Both the position numbers and the translations under genes were made by a program. A stretch of DNA of 64,000 nt, taken from positions 62,835,249 through 62,899,248 of the forward strand of contig CANTUZ010000002.1 in assembly GCA_947846985.1 (NCBI GenBank), in the 5' to 3' direction. Positions within the stretch are counted from its first letter, which is position 1; each line of letters starts with the position of its first letter. Source of the DNA: Fratercula arctica (Eukaryota; Chordata; Aves; Charadriiformes; Alcidae). This document shows, piece after piece, positions 48,886 through 59,064 of the stretch. The notes under the pieces were generated by a model, which made no database searches, was not told where the DNA came from, and was given only the letters and a program-made list of their open reading frames with translations.

Positions 48886-51044
48886 TACTTAGCATTGAAG
48901 TCATTTTGGGCCAGAATGTTCTGAGAAATATTATACATGGATTAACACAGTTTTAGGTACACAGAATTTTTTCTCTCTCTGTGGTGTTTCTAAATACAGT
49001 CTTCTATTATTTGAACAATAAAGCAAATACAGCAGTCTTCCTAAATCATTGCTCAAATATAGCAGTGACAGAAAACCCCAATACTGGAGTTGCACTTACT
49101 GAAATTTCAACTCATCAGAAACTAATCAAAATCATATTAAATTTCATGTATAGGAAACAAAAACAAAAAGAGAAAGCATGTACAAAATATGTTAAGGGTT
49201 ACAACCTTGGACAAGTTCTTTACACAAATCCAGGCCTCTGTTCCGTTTCTACATTACTAAATTAGCATGAAATGCCATGAACTTCAAACGATAATGTCAA
49301 TTGTCTTTAGCCATTTCTTTTATCAAAAAATAAGCCTTTATGGATTTCATATGTTGACTAAGCCAAAGGCATGGTCAGCACAGAAATGTTTACAGATGGC
49401 AGAACTCTTGTTTTTAAAAAAAACGATCAAAGGGAGGTTGAGAATATACAAACCCTGGTGGTTAATACACACTCATAAACAAATAAATAAACTAGCATAA
49501 TGCTTACCGTGTATGGCCAAACTATTTGTGCAACTGACTGAGGCTCTGCTATCAGACTGTCTTTGTTTCGAAACCCTCAGTTTGAGCCCCCCTCCCTGCC
49601 AGGACAGGACTCCTTAGATAAGGTTCTGTCAATACCTTTACTACCAGCTCCAGTTTTTAGGGATTTATAACTTGGCTGTAAAACTCCATCTGAGGGTTAG
49701 GCTTGGCAGACAAGGTCTCAGCCTGACAGCAGTGTTTTTATTACATTATTTTAAAATGAAGTGGCTCTTTTTAACCTTAAGGAAGATGCAAGATGCATGT
49801 AAGTTAACCAGTTTCAGGAGGTATTTGGCCACTGCTATAACTCAAAACACAGTGTAGCTTTCTTTTTTTCTTCCTTTTCCTTTCCTCTTGAAGTGTGTGT
49901 GTGCATCTGTAGGATTTTCATAAAAGACACCATATCGACAATTATGGGCACAGAACTATGTGAATACCCACAGACAGCCCTCATACAGACTAAAATGATT
50001 CATAAAATTCAAAGCAATTAAATCTCACCTACTCAGTTTAGGCAAATAAAATCAACTTGAATTCACACTGGAAGTTGATCTTCTAAGAAGCACCTATGAA
50101 AAAGCTCTTTGAGGTGCTTGTCAAGAGCGAAAAGTAGTGGACAGACAGAAGGATATGTAGTCTAAGATTTATTGACCAAAAATGTGTTCACTACTGCACA
50201 AAGAGATAATAGCATAGAATCTAGCAAATGGGCAAAGTGTGGATCCAGCCTTCCAGGGTGATGCTCAAAGACAAGGTCCTAACACCTGCATCTATTATTG
50301 TTTAAAAATCAGAAGCATTATTTCATATTCAAATTGCCTCTGTGGAAGGAATCCAGCAAGCTTTATTATATTTCCTGTGAAAGCATCTGATGGCTTATTA
50401 AAATAATCAACATCCTTATTTTTAGTAATGGACTGAATCTTGAGATCCCTATTCAACAAGAGTTTCTTGTGTTGTTTTTTTTTTTCAGTTCATCTACATT
50501 GTCATAGTTTTGGGTGTCTAGCCTGAGACATTGTCAAGTAAACTCATTTTTTACCAGAGGGTGATAAATCAGGTACTTCTGTAGTGTATTAACTTGAATG
50601 CCTGCAAATTGAGATATATTCCTCAATCTCTTCTGAAAACATAGCTGTGAAGGGTCAGTCAGTACAGAGCACTCTGTGGCCACTTGGGCACAGACTTAAG
50701 AACCTGCAGTCAGCATGTGAAAGAAGGATCTCTTTGCCAAAAAAGAAATGTAATACATTTAAATTATACAATTAAGGAAGAAAGGGAGTGCTTTCCATCA
50801 CGTACCCTGGCTCTATGCATGAGACCAATGGCATCACTTATGCAAGCCTTTTTTACTTTAAGCTAAGACTCAAAAGTTTACATGAACACAATGGTGGAGG
50901 CTGCCACAGGGCTATGTTGAATTAGAGCATCCAGTTGGCTTGGGCTACGGGAGGGAGGGAAGGAGACAGATTGTCAAGAATTTAGTTTCACAAAATCAGT
51001 ACAGATTAGACACACGAAGTGGACGTTCACTGCCTTTTACAGCC
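48886..51044. other. Unique AT-rich non-coding DNA
   Basis: Nothing recognised. A pyrimidine-rich stretch followed by a short TG run lies at about 49858-49905. Confidence 0.6.
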
Positions 51045-51066
51045 TTTTTTTTTTTTTTTTTTTTTT
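51045..51066 (-). repeat. Poly(T) run, 22 bases
   Basis: The longest T run in the window. Read on the minus strand it is an A22 tract, but no AATAAA sits in front of it, so a retroposed tail is not supported. Confidence 0.9.
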
Positions 51067-51199
51067 GGTAAGAGTAAAGCTTAGCAAGGCAAAAACAGCA
51101 ATATGAGGTGGTAACACATGTATGGTCGATAGGCATTGACTGCTGATTGCCTCTTCTAGTACCTGAGCTTTAAACACAAACTTTAACACAGACATCAGG

Positions 51200-51552
51200 T
51201 GAAGCTAGTCAGACCCAGGTTCAGATCAAATGAAAGGAGAACATTCTTCATGCTGCAGGTAACACATCTGGGAAATGCTTTGCCAAAGGGTGTTTGGAAG
51301 TCCAAAGCTCTTCATAGTTTTAACAGGGAAATTGAACAAATGTGGAAGAAAAAGGCTTTGAAGACTGCTAAATAGACAAACACAAGGACCAGAAAGTCTT
51401 CTGAGCTGGAAATAACAGGAGGCACAGCAAGTGAGCCTGTATACCAGTCCTGTCCTTATCCTCCCTCCCCTCAGCATCCTCTTTTGACCGCTAATAAGGA
51501 GAATACTGGGCTAGACAGATCCTTCATCTGAGCCAATATGGCCATCCCTATG
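51200..51552 (+). repeat. Old L3/CR1-type LINE fragment
   Basis: This fragment covers the end of ORF2 and the 3' tail. GAAGCTAGTCAGACCCAGGT and ATGAAAGGAGAACATTCTTC are followed by CTGGGAAATGCTTTGCCAAAG (like 'ctgtggaactcattgccacaag') and GGAAATTGAACAAATGTGG (like 'ggataaattcatgga'). The end, GAATACTGGGCTAGACAGATC with GAGCCAATATGGCCATCCCTA, matches the typical 3' tail 'gatactgggctagatggaccattggtctgacccagtatggccattctta'. All blocks are in family order over 350 bases. A minus-strand open frame inside it is fortuitous. Confidence 0.72.
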
Positions 51553-54500
51553 TGAACATGCTACCCCTCCGTAGGGCTTTCCAAAAATTTAGGATCTGCT
51601 GTTGCGGCACAGTACATGTTGAAAAACTTAATACAGTTAGATTATTTACATCTGTCTTTGCAACACTGATGTGTGTTGGGGTAGAAAGATTTTCATACCT
51701 GATGACTGCATGTTCGGTGTTCATCCCAAAATGACAGCATGTGTCAACTTGTCTGCAGTGCTGCAGCATTGAGTTAGTTCCTTCCAATCCTCTTCTAAAT
51801 ATCTGAGAATGTCGCAGATTCACCTTTTTATGGACATAAAGGTCAGAAAGGAGAAGACAGAGATAAAATGATAGAGTTCTCCCTGTGTTCCCATGTCTAG
51901 ATGACTATCTTGGACACTTCCAGAGTATGTGTCCAGGGATGAGTGAAGCACACACCATATGTACCTTTCCATGCCCAGGCTTGCGTCATTCCCAGAATAG
52001 ACAGTCACATCTTTTCCTAATGGGTAAGTACAGGCACTAAACCCCAAGTATCTTGCAAACTGAGCAAGAAGCTTCAGCCAGCCCTGAAATTACCTATAGA
52101 CCTAAAAATTGGGGTTAGCAGCTCATAAATATCTTCCAATGTGACAAAATCATCACATCTCAGTAACTGTCCACCTTCCTATGTCAGCTTAAAAATACCA
52201 GTGTCTTAAATATGTGTCTCACTAGTGGATGATGCAGGAGAATCAATAAGGGGAAAGAAAAAGGAGAGATGCCAGAGATCTAAGTAAAAAGGAATGAAAT
52301 AGGAACAACGATTGGGTGGAGAATGGGGAAACGTAATCTGAATGTAGGGAATTTCTGTCTGTGTGAGGATGACAGAAGGGCAAGAGAGCTGAAAGTAAAC
52401 AGAGCAGCTTGGGCAGTGCGTTGTGGTGTGTACGCTACTAACCCAGTGTAAGGAATAACGAGGGACTGTCTTATAAAAGAAGAGTCACAGGGAGGGATGG
52501 AGCAAAGCCTACATCATGAGAGAAAAATAGAAAAAGAGGAGAAAACAGGTGGCTAACATTTTCAGGAAGTCTGGAAAATGGAGGGGGAAATCTTGTGGGA
52601 TGGATGAAGCACTTCATGGCATCCAGGCAGAAGCAGGATATAGTGTCTTCTCCCTGCAGTGGAGAATGATGGGAATGTTTGCTCTAAGTCTGCCCAGAAA
52701 TTATAGTGTGTGTGATGCTCTAGTTTACTTCAATAGCGCTAAAAGGAATGTAAAAAAAAAAAATGCCATTGCAACTTCTGCTCTCTTTGGAGCCTTGTTA
52801 TGTGCTGGGGATGCAGACTACCTCTTCAAGAAGGACAAGGATGCAGTGTGATATTGTGTGACACGACAGCCCTCCGTGTCAGATGACTGCTTGTAGGAAT
52901 AGCTCTAAACTATGGCATCCCTGTTAGAAAGACTACTGTATTGTCCTTGAAGCGGGTCATGTAAATCTAGCTACAGTGGCTGCATCATACGTATCTACCC
53001 ATTGCCGCCGCAAGCTCTGGGCTTGCCCTTGCTCTCAATGAAGCCTGTTGCAAAACTGCCAATGATTTCAGAAGGCATGAGATCAGGTCCTCTGGTGAGC
53101 AGAACCAGTAGCAGCAGAACAGACAGCCAAGGAACACAAGTACCACAACAAGCTGACTGCCTGAGCCAGGCCATCCACAAGGGTTTTACCCAACCAGACT
53201 CCCCATCTTCTCATGAATAGCAGTATGATTTTGTGTCTGCCACATGCACCAAAGGACAACGTGAATCACTTTCTCTTCTTTTCCTCCTTTGGTAGGTTGG
53301 CCAGGAGAAGCATACAAACAAGAAATATTTTAAGTCATGAAACCCTCAAGTGCAGAAATACCATTCCTCATAATAAACACAATAAAGATGTCTCAAAATG
53401 GTCCATGATGTGTGCATAATACAGCTATACTGTAAGGAGTCAAACTGATGTTTAGGTATATACAAAAAGAAAGTACATTCTGAAGGAAAGCAGAACGGGA
53501 AATGTATCTGTATCAACACTTGCTGTACTGGTAGGGCAGGTATTCGTGACATGCCTTCTCTTCTTCCTATCAAAAAGCTGAAGGCAATGTACTTTGGAGG
53601 TACAATAGATTCAGACTTGGTTCAATGGAGGAATCTGCTGGACAAATCTGTTGCTGTGATGCTGCTGTTTTCTCCCTTTCTGCTCGCTCTAAGGGAATAA
53701 CTCAACACTATCTGAGAAGCTCAGTGGTTTCGAGAATGCTATTGTCCTAAATAAGCAGATGTAGTTCAGTCTACAGAATGGATCATCTCAGTCTCACCTA
53801 AAAACATACACAACTTCTGAGCATGTTACATGGCCTGAAATGGGACACTGGTAGCGCTTTGAAGACTCTGATGCTCAAGCTCACTGCTCAAGTTCGCTTT
53901 CATCCATGTTTTCAATGGCACCACTCTTCCTTTTCTCAGTGCCCATCACGAATCTCAAAACCTTCCATTACCTTTTCTCTCCCTCCAGCAGTCAAGCACC
54001 AAGGGGCTGTAGAACTACACTGAATCCTAAACAATGTCCCTGCAGGTGTAAATAATGCTGGCTTAGCTCTGTCCTTCGGCAAAACACAAAGCAGTCTCTG
54101 AGGTGCTTGGATCATAGAACTCCATGATTATTTGTGTAAAATACTTTAATAAGACTTTATTTACTATTATGACAATAAATTTCATCAAATAAAATATGAA
54201 ACAGATCTGTGATTTAAAAAAAAAAAAGGAAATATAATAGGAGATAAGAGAAAAGGAAACATAACTTGGAATAAAAAATCACCAAAAAGCACTAATGGAG
54301 CTACAAAGTGGAACAAGTACCTTAGGCAGAATAGCTTAGGAGCTATGAAAATGGTGCCCAAGACTGTGCTTAACCCAGGGATGTTACAGTACTTCAATTC
54401 TAAAGTACATGTGTTGGCCATGACCGCCTTAGAGGAAAACTCTGGCAAGCATCACACCCTCTCCTCTGCTATCCTGGTTTTCAGAGAAATTAAACTAAGT

Positions 54501-54930
54501 GTCCAGACAGCACAGGACCCACAGAATACTCCGAAGTCTTGCCCCATGTGGATGTTCAGGAGGCTAAGACCTCAGGATTTAACACTGTACATACAGGAGG
54601 TGAGCTTAGGCATGCACCAGTAATTGTGCTTGCCTCATTCGTTTCCAAAAGGAACGTAAAGCACACTGGGTGTACTTGCTGCTCTTGATCAACCAGAGCC
54701 CTGTGATCCTTCAGCCTCTTGTGCAAAGTCACATGCAGATGCCATTTTCAAGCATAGATTTTGATATATAAAAGGAAAAATAGCAGCGAGGCTGCCAGAG
54801 TATTGTGTGCTAAGCTTTAACTAGGCAGTGTCATCTGCAGTACGATCTGGGCGACAGCACAAAATCCTTTGAAGATCAGAAAAAATGGGTTGAGGTTGTC
54901 TGTTAAGAGACCGTTTGTGGAACCATTGCT
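51553..54930. other. Unique non-coding DNA
   Basis: No gene recognised. A purine-rich stretch lies at 52245-52330, and short A runs near 52751 and 54215. Overlapping short open frames show no homology I can recognise. Confidence 0.55.
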
Positions 54931-55199
54931 GTTTGTATTGTGCTAAGGCGAAACGACTCGAACACAGGAATAACTGTTACATGAACACTGATTCACTTGT
55001 GGAGGGTTAAGACCAATAAGCTTGATTCTCCATTCCAGGACAACTTCAGAGTAACACCAAAGTCAATGAATGTCCATCAGGAAAACAGAAGTTTGACTAA
55101 GAAGGGAATTAAGTTTAATGAGAAACCCCACAGTCTTATTTAAATGTTATTATCTCCGCTGTTTCTATTTATCAATAGTATCAGTGATAGATAAAAGAA
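54931..55199. other. Non-coding DNA upstream of a poly(A) tail
   Basis: Contains a small CpG cluster, AAGGCGAAACGACTCGAAC near 54944, and a weak match at 55020-55085 to the old 'gagtaactccactgaagtcaatgg' motif. If the tail at 55263 marks a retrocopy, its body might lie here, but no coding sequence is visible. Confidence 0.3.
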
Positions 55200-55242
55200 T
55201 GGAGCTTGCATAGTTGCAAGAGCTATTCTCTGCTGAACACAC

Positions 55243-55283
55243 AATAAAGGTTTTCAGTAACCAAAAAAAAAAAAAAAAAAAAA
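55243..55283 (+). repeat. AATAAA followed by a 21-base poly(A) tail
   Basis: AATAAA at 55243-55248 is followed after 14 bases by A21 (55263-55283). This is the spacing of a cleaved and polyadenylated mRNA end, so a retroposed transcript is possible. No recognisable coding sequence precedes it. I could not pair a target-site duplication with the GGTACTGAAAAG that follows. Chance remains likely because AATAAA is frequent in AT-rich DNA. Confidence 0.45.
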
Positions 55284-56229
55284 GGTACTGAAAAGTAATT
55301 CTCACTCCATCAGTAATGAAAAAAGCAAGATGTCTTTGAAAAAGTGCACAGGAGCCACACTGTATGGGTTAATAGGTTAAGACACTTTGATTCACTGCCC
55401 ACCTGTGTTCAGTGGAGCTTGTTAACTGCTTTATTTTTATCATATGCTAGCTGTCAGTCTAGCAGCCATCTATCCTTCATTTCATATGGCATTTCTTTAA
55501 GATGAGAACTAGTCAAAATATGTTTCTACAATTCAGAATTTTGCTTTCCTGGAAATGCATAAAAACACAATGATGCAAGCTCTGCAGAGGGAAGAAAAGG
55601 GAACAATGCATTTTCTAGATTCACTGCAGTCTATTTCTACTCTCCTAACCTGTTCACTACTTATGTCTATTATCTTCTCTTTTTGCTTGTGTAACTCCTA
55701 CTGACATTAATGAGAGGCCTGCTCATGTAAAGAGAGAGGACAACCAAACCTTAAATGTATTCTTACTTTGACAGCTAAATCCCTGGATCCAGGAAATTCT
55801 ACATTTTATGTCAACATGTTCCAACATGATACTCTATTCCATTTTGAAAAACAGTATTTATCTGTCTTCTTCCTGTAATGTACAAACAGATCTCTTACGT
55901 ACATCTGATAACAGGTTATATACTGCAGAAATAGATAAAAAATGATGTAGAGTGCAGTAGAAGCTTTATTGCAAAAAGTTTCTTTCTTCATCTAAACATT
56001 CTCCCTGACATCAATGACCTTATTTTAGTGAAGGAAAAAAAACAGAGTGACTTTAGTGGGGATATTTGTGGGAATAAAGTTTAGAGTGAGACTGTCTATT
56101 TAAAAATAACTTTTCAGACCAAAATAGTCCAAAACCAAGAATGCTGCAGTCATCTCCCCAGCAGAGGACAATTGACATGATGTTAGTTCTGCAGGTATTT
56201 TGGGGTTACACTGGCTTCAACGGGGAATG
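55284..56229. other. Unique AT-rich non-coding DNA
   Basis: Nothing recognised. Confidence 0.6.
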
Positions 56230-56300
56230 AGATCTAGTGTCTGTTACCAAGACCAGTACTGCCTCAGTTTCCCCTTATGTAAAATAGGACATGAATTACA
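56230..56300 (+). repeat. MIR-like SINE fragment, sense
   Basis: TGCCTCAGTTTCCCCTTATGTAAAATAGGAC (56260-56290, read in two blocks) matches the MIR 3' core pattern 'tgcctcagtttccccatctgtaaaatgggga'. The flanking sequence is too diverged to extend with confidence. Confidence 0.5.
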
Positions 56301-56423
56301 TCATAGTAATTCATTAATTATATGAATCTTAACAAATTAGCTTCCTAGTGGAAGACAATATATAATACAAAGATCAAATGATGAGTTCATAATTAATTAC
56401 CTCCACAGGTAAAATTGTTTTAC

Positions 56424-56463
56424 CTTCTATTAAGGTTTTGAGATCTTCTGTTAAGGTTTTATT
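56424..56463 (+). repeat. 21-bp tandem duplication, two copies
   Basis: CTTCTATTAAGGTTTTGAGAT (56424-56444) is followed by CTTCTGTTAAGGTTTTATT (56445-56463). This is a local tandem duplication with few differences. Confidence 0.8.
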
Positions 56464-56841
56464 AACCCATGCAAAAAAAATCACATTATATATTGGGTAT
56501 TTTCAGTTGGACAGATCTCCTTGGGATTGCTTTATTTAAGTTGCTAGTGAAAATATCAGCACAAATTTTCTCTTTGTTTTATTTCCTGAAGATGAATAGA
56601 TAGAGCTAAGACCGCATGTAGTTCTTTAACATCCCTCTTTAACCTGATGGAGTCTATCCTGTGTTGGGATTAAGAGCTGATAAGAATCCATTAAAAAGTG
56701 TTTTCCCAGTCCTGTCTGAAGTAGGAGATAAGAGTTCACCGTCTACCATAGTTTTGGGGGAGAGGTTTGAAGAAGGGGAGGAGCAGCACCAAGGTATCCC
56801 CAAGCCACAAAGAGAGGTCTTAAAGAACAACTTCAAGAGGA

Positions 56842-56865
56842 ATTGGTTTGGTTTGGCTTGGCTTG
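56842..56865 (+). repeat. TTGG-rich short tandem repeat
   Basis: Repeated TTGGT and TTGGC units (ATTGGTTTGGTTTGGCTTGG). An imperfect 5-bp repeat. Confidence 0.65.
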
Positions 56866-57091
56866 ACCTGTCTTGCCTTTCCCTCTCTATTCTGTTTTCA
56901 TCACACACTAGGTGCTAGGAGACTTTCATCAGGGCTTACTCTTACCTAGGGTGCTCAGGAGCTGTGTTTTTCATTGAGGTTGTTACATGAACCAAACTTG
57001 GGAACTCTTACATCTCCATTTTTACTAATCTAGCACCAATGTTTTTGGTTTCTCTAATAAAGAGAGAAAAAGGTGTTCTATGTGCTACTCT

Positions 57092-57115
57092 GGGGGGGGG
57101 GGGGGGGGTGGGTGG
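57092..57115 (+). repeat. G17 run followed by TGGGTGGG
   Basis: Seventeen uninterrupted G (57092-57108) then TGGGTGGG. By pattern it is an excellent G-quadruplex former, and long G runs are rare and hard to sequence. Its true length may vary. Confidence 0.9.
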
Positions 57116-58259
57116 GTTGCAAAAAGCAGGATGCTCTCACTTGGTTTTGCCAAAGGAAAATGATGGTACTCTGTGCCTAGGTCATCTTTTGCATGGTTTT
57201 CATGTTAATGCCTCTATATGTTAGTGCCAGAATGACTAAAATGGCACAAAGCAAAAACCCTGGCAAATGTAGAATAGCCCATCTTCCCAAGGCACCACAA
57301 ACTCACCACTAGGAACCAAATTCCCCAGTGCTCCACCCAGGTCTGAGGTAATCAAACAACATTTATATTTGATTTATCCTGTGTAGTTACAGATCCATCT
57401 TTTCAGCTCTTTTTATTTTATTTCTATATATCAAATGCGAGTCACCGTGATGTACTACTACCTTTTGAAATGTCTGAGACACCTGAAGGAGAGAAACTTA
57501 GTTTCTCTGCCATTCTTCTTGACTCATACAAAGTTCTCTGTTGTTAAACTTCAGCACTGTAACTCTGCAATGAATCCAGAATGCAATCACATTTCTGAGG
57601 CTAGACACTAAAAACACAGGAACAATCCTGACCAAACAGTAAGTGCTAACACCTATAAGCTACACCTCTCTAGAGCTTGCTAGAACTGTATTCAAAGATA
57701 CAATAGTGGATTAATAAAGAGTGTAAAACTGGATGGAAGTTTAGAGACTGGTTTCTGCTCACCAAACTGAATGACTTAGAGCTCCAGATTGAGACCAGGT
57801 TGGACAGGTCCGTATGACTGTTTTAATTTGGCTCAGGAGTGTACTTCAGTAGCAGTTGTCCATGCTTTGTGCACTTTGATTTGCATTGTGGAGCATTGTG
57901 GTTTCTTTCCTGAGGATAATATACTAAAATATGTGGTCTGGGAGTGCACTTAATGCACACCAGCAGCAACTGGACATTCAGCCTGTGCAGGCTACTCTGA
58001 GGTAAAGCCAAAATTTATATACGATGGACATCAGGTCCTCAGCACCAATTGTTTTGCTGTATGCATTTGTTCCTATCTGCGTGCACTACTTCCTATCCAA
58101 AATGTACACTAATAAACATAATTTTCATAAGGCAAAATGATGTGCACCCTAAATCTTGCTGAATATGGTTCTCACTGTAAGTACTCTGGGAATCTTTCAC
58201 AGCTTTGCCTTTCCTTGCCCCATTTGGTGTTTTATGTAATAAGGAGATTCTGTTGCAAG
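57116..58259. other. Unique non-coding DNA
   Basis: Nothing recognised. Confidence 0.6.
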
Positions 58260-58300
58260 AATAAATAAATAAATAAATATATATATATATAAAAATAAAC
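58260..58300 (+). repeat. (AAAT)n/(AT)n compound microsatellite
   Basis: About five AAAT-type units run into seven or so AT units and then an A-rich end. A compound simple repeat, likely polymorphic. Confidence 0.9.
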
Positions 58301-58454
58301 GTATTTTGCCAGGGTAAATTTTCCCAGCTTCTTTGGGGTATTCCTGTTATGTATTCACTCTCTGAAAGCGCGAGTCCTGCAGTATCCTTTTCCTGAATCT
58401 GGCAGCACTTATCTGAGTCTCTCTGTATCGTTAGGAGATTTCAATTCTGTCAAT

Positions 58455-58560
58455 AAGAAAAACATTAGCCTCACTTGACAGACTGTAAATTAAAACACCA
58501 TTGAGTTTATATGATTCACTTGAGATTATATAGGAATTGTCTGAAGCAGACACTGCGTCT
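58455..58560 (-). repeat. Possible MIR-like fragment, antisense
   Basis: ATTAGCCTCACTTGACAGAC, GTTTATATGATTCACTTGAGA and TATATAGGAATTGTCTGAAGC roughly follow the antisense MIR core ('attttacagatgaggaaactg ... ttaagtgacttgcccaaggtcacacaggaagtctgtggcag'). The match is weak and may be over-read. A TCTCAGTTTCCCC at 58558-58570 is in the opposite sense, so two fragments may abut. Confidence 0.35.
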
Positions 58561-58686
58561 CAGTTTCCCCAGTGTCCATGTGATGTCTTGTCTTCTAAAT
58601 GCTCCTTCAGATTCATGGTTCCTTTCCCATTTGTGGGAGCTTTATCTTCTCAGTAATTCAGATTTGCTGCTTCCAAAGCCTGTCAT

Positions 58687-58755
58687 GCTGCACTGGAATC
58701 AATAAGAGTGGACCTTCGGTCCACCAGTAATAATGGGAATCAACACCAGTGCAAA
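58687..58755. other. Nested inverted repeats, hairpin-forming
   Basis: GTGGACC (58708-58714) and GGTCCAC (58718-58724) are perfect reverse complements with a three-base TTC spacer. An outer pair, GCACTGG (58690-58696) and CCAGTGC (about 58747-58753), encloses them. GGAATCAA also occurs twice (58695 and 58736) as a direct repeat. It may be a fold-back element or a structured RNA if transcribed. Confidence 0.5.
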
Positions 58756-59021
58756 TATACATGCTGAAGAGTCACCATGCTGGACTGGGACCAGGAAAAG
58801 CAGGAGTTTGTTTGTTTTGCTGCAGAAGAGTTTTGGTTGGCAGGGGGTGCAGTGAATTTGGAAGTCATGAGAACTGAAATACAACCAACTGGCACCCTTG
58901 AATGCTAGACTTGTCCTAGAAGGAGCACTGTGCTTTACGGTGGCAGTAATGCAAGCCTGCGTTTAGCTGTGTGAGAGCTGTAGATAAAGCACCAACAGTA
59001 AGTCCAAGAGGGTGCCTTACA
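58756..59021. other. Unique non-coding DNA
   Basis: Nothing recognised. Confidence 0.55.
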
Positions 59022-59064
59022 CTGCTCGTCCGTCGGTTCTGGAAGGCCGGTAAGAACCAGGTGA
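59022..59064. promoter_or_regulatory. Small CpG cluster with splice-donor-like sites
   Basis: Four CpGs fall in about 25 bases (CTCGTCCGTCGG, then GGCCGG). The inverted pair GGTTCT (59035-59040) and AGAACC (59053-59058) encloses GGTAAG, and ACCAGGTGAG follows at about 59056, a good match to a splice donor. No acceptor or coding frame completes an exon. Non-coding exon, regulatory site and chance are all open. Confidence 0.15.
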
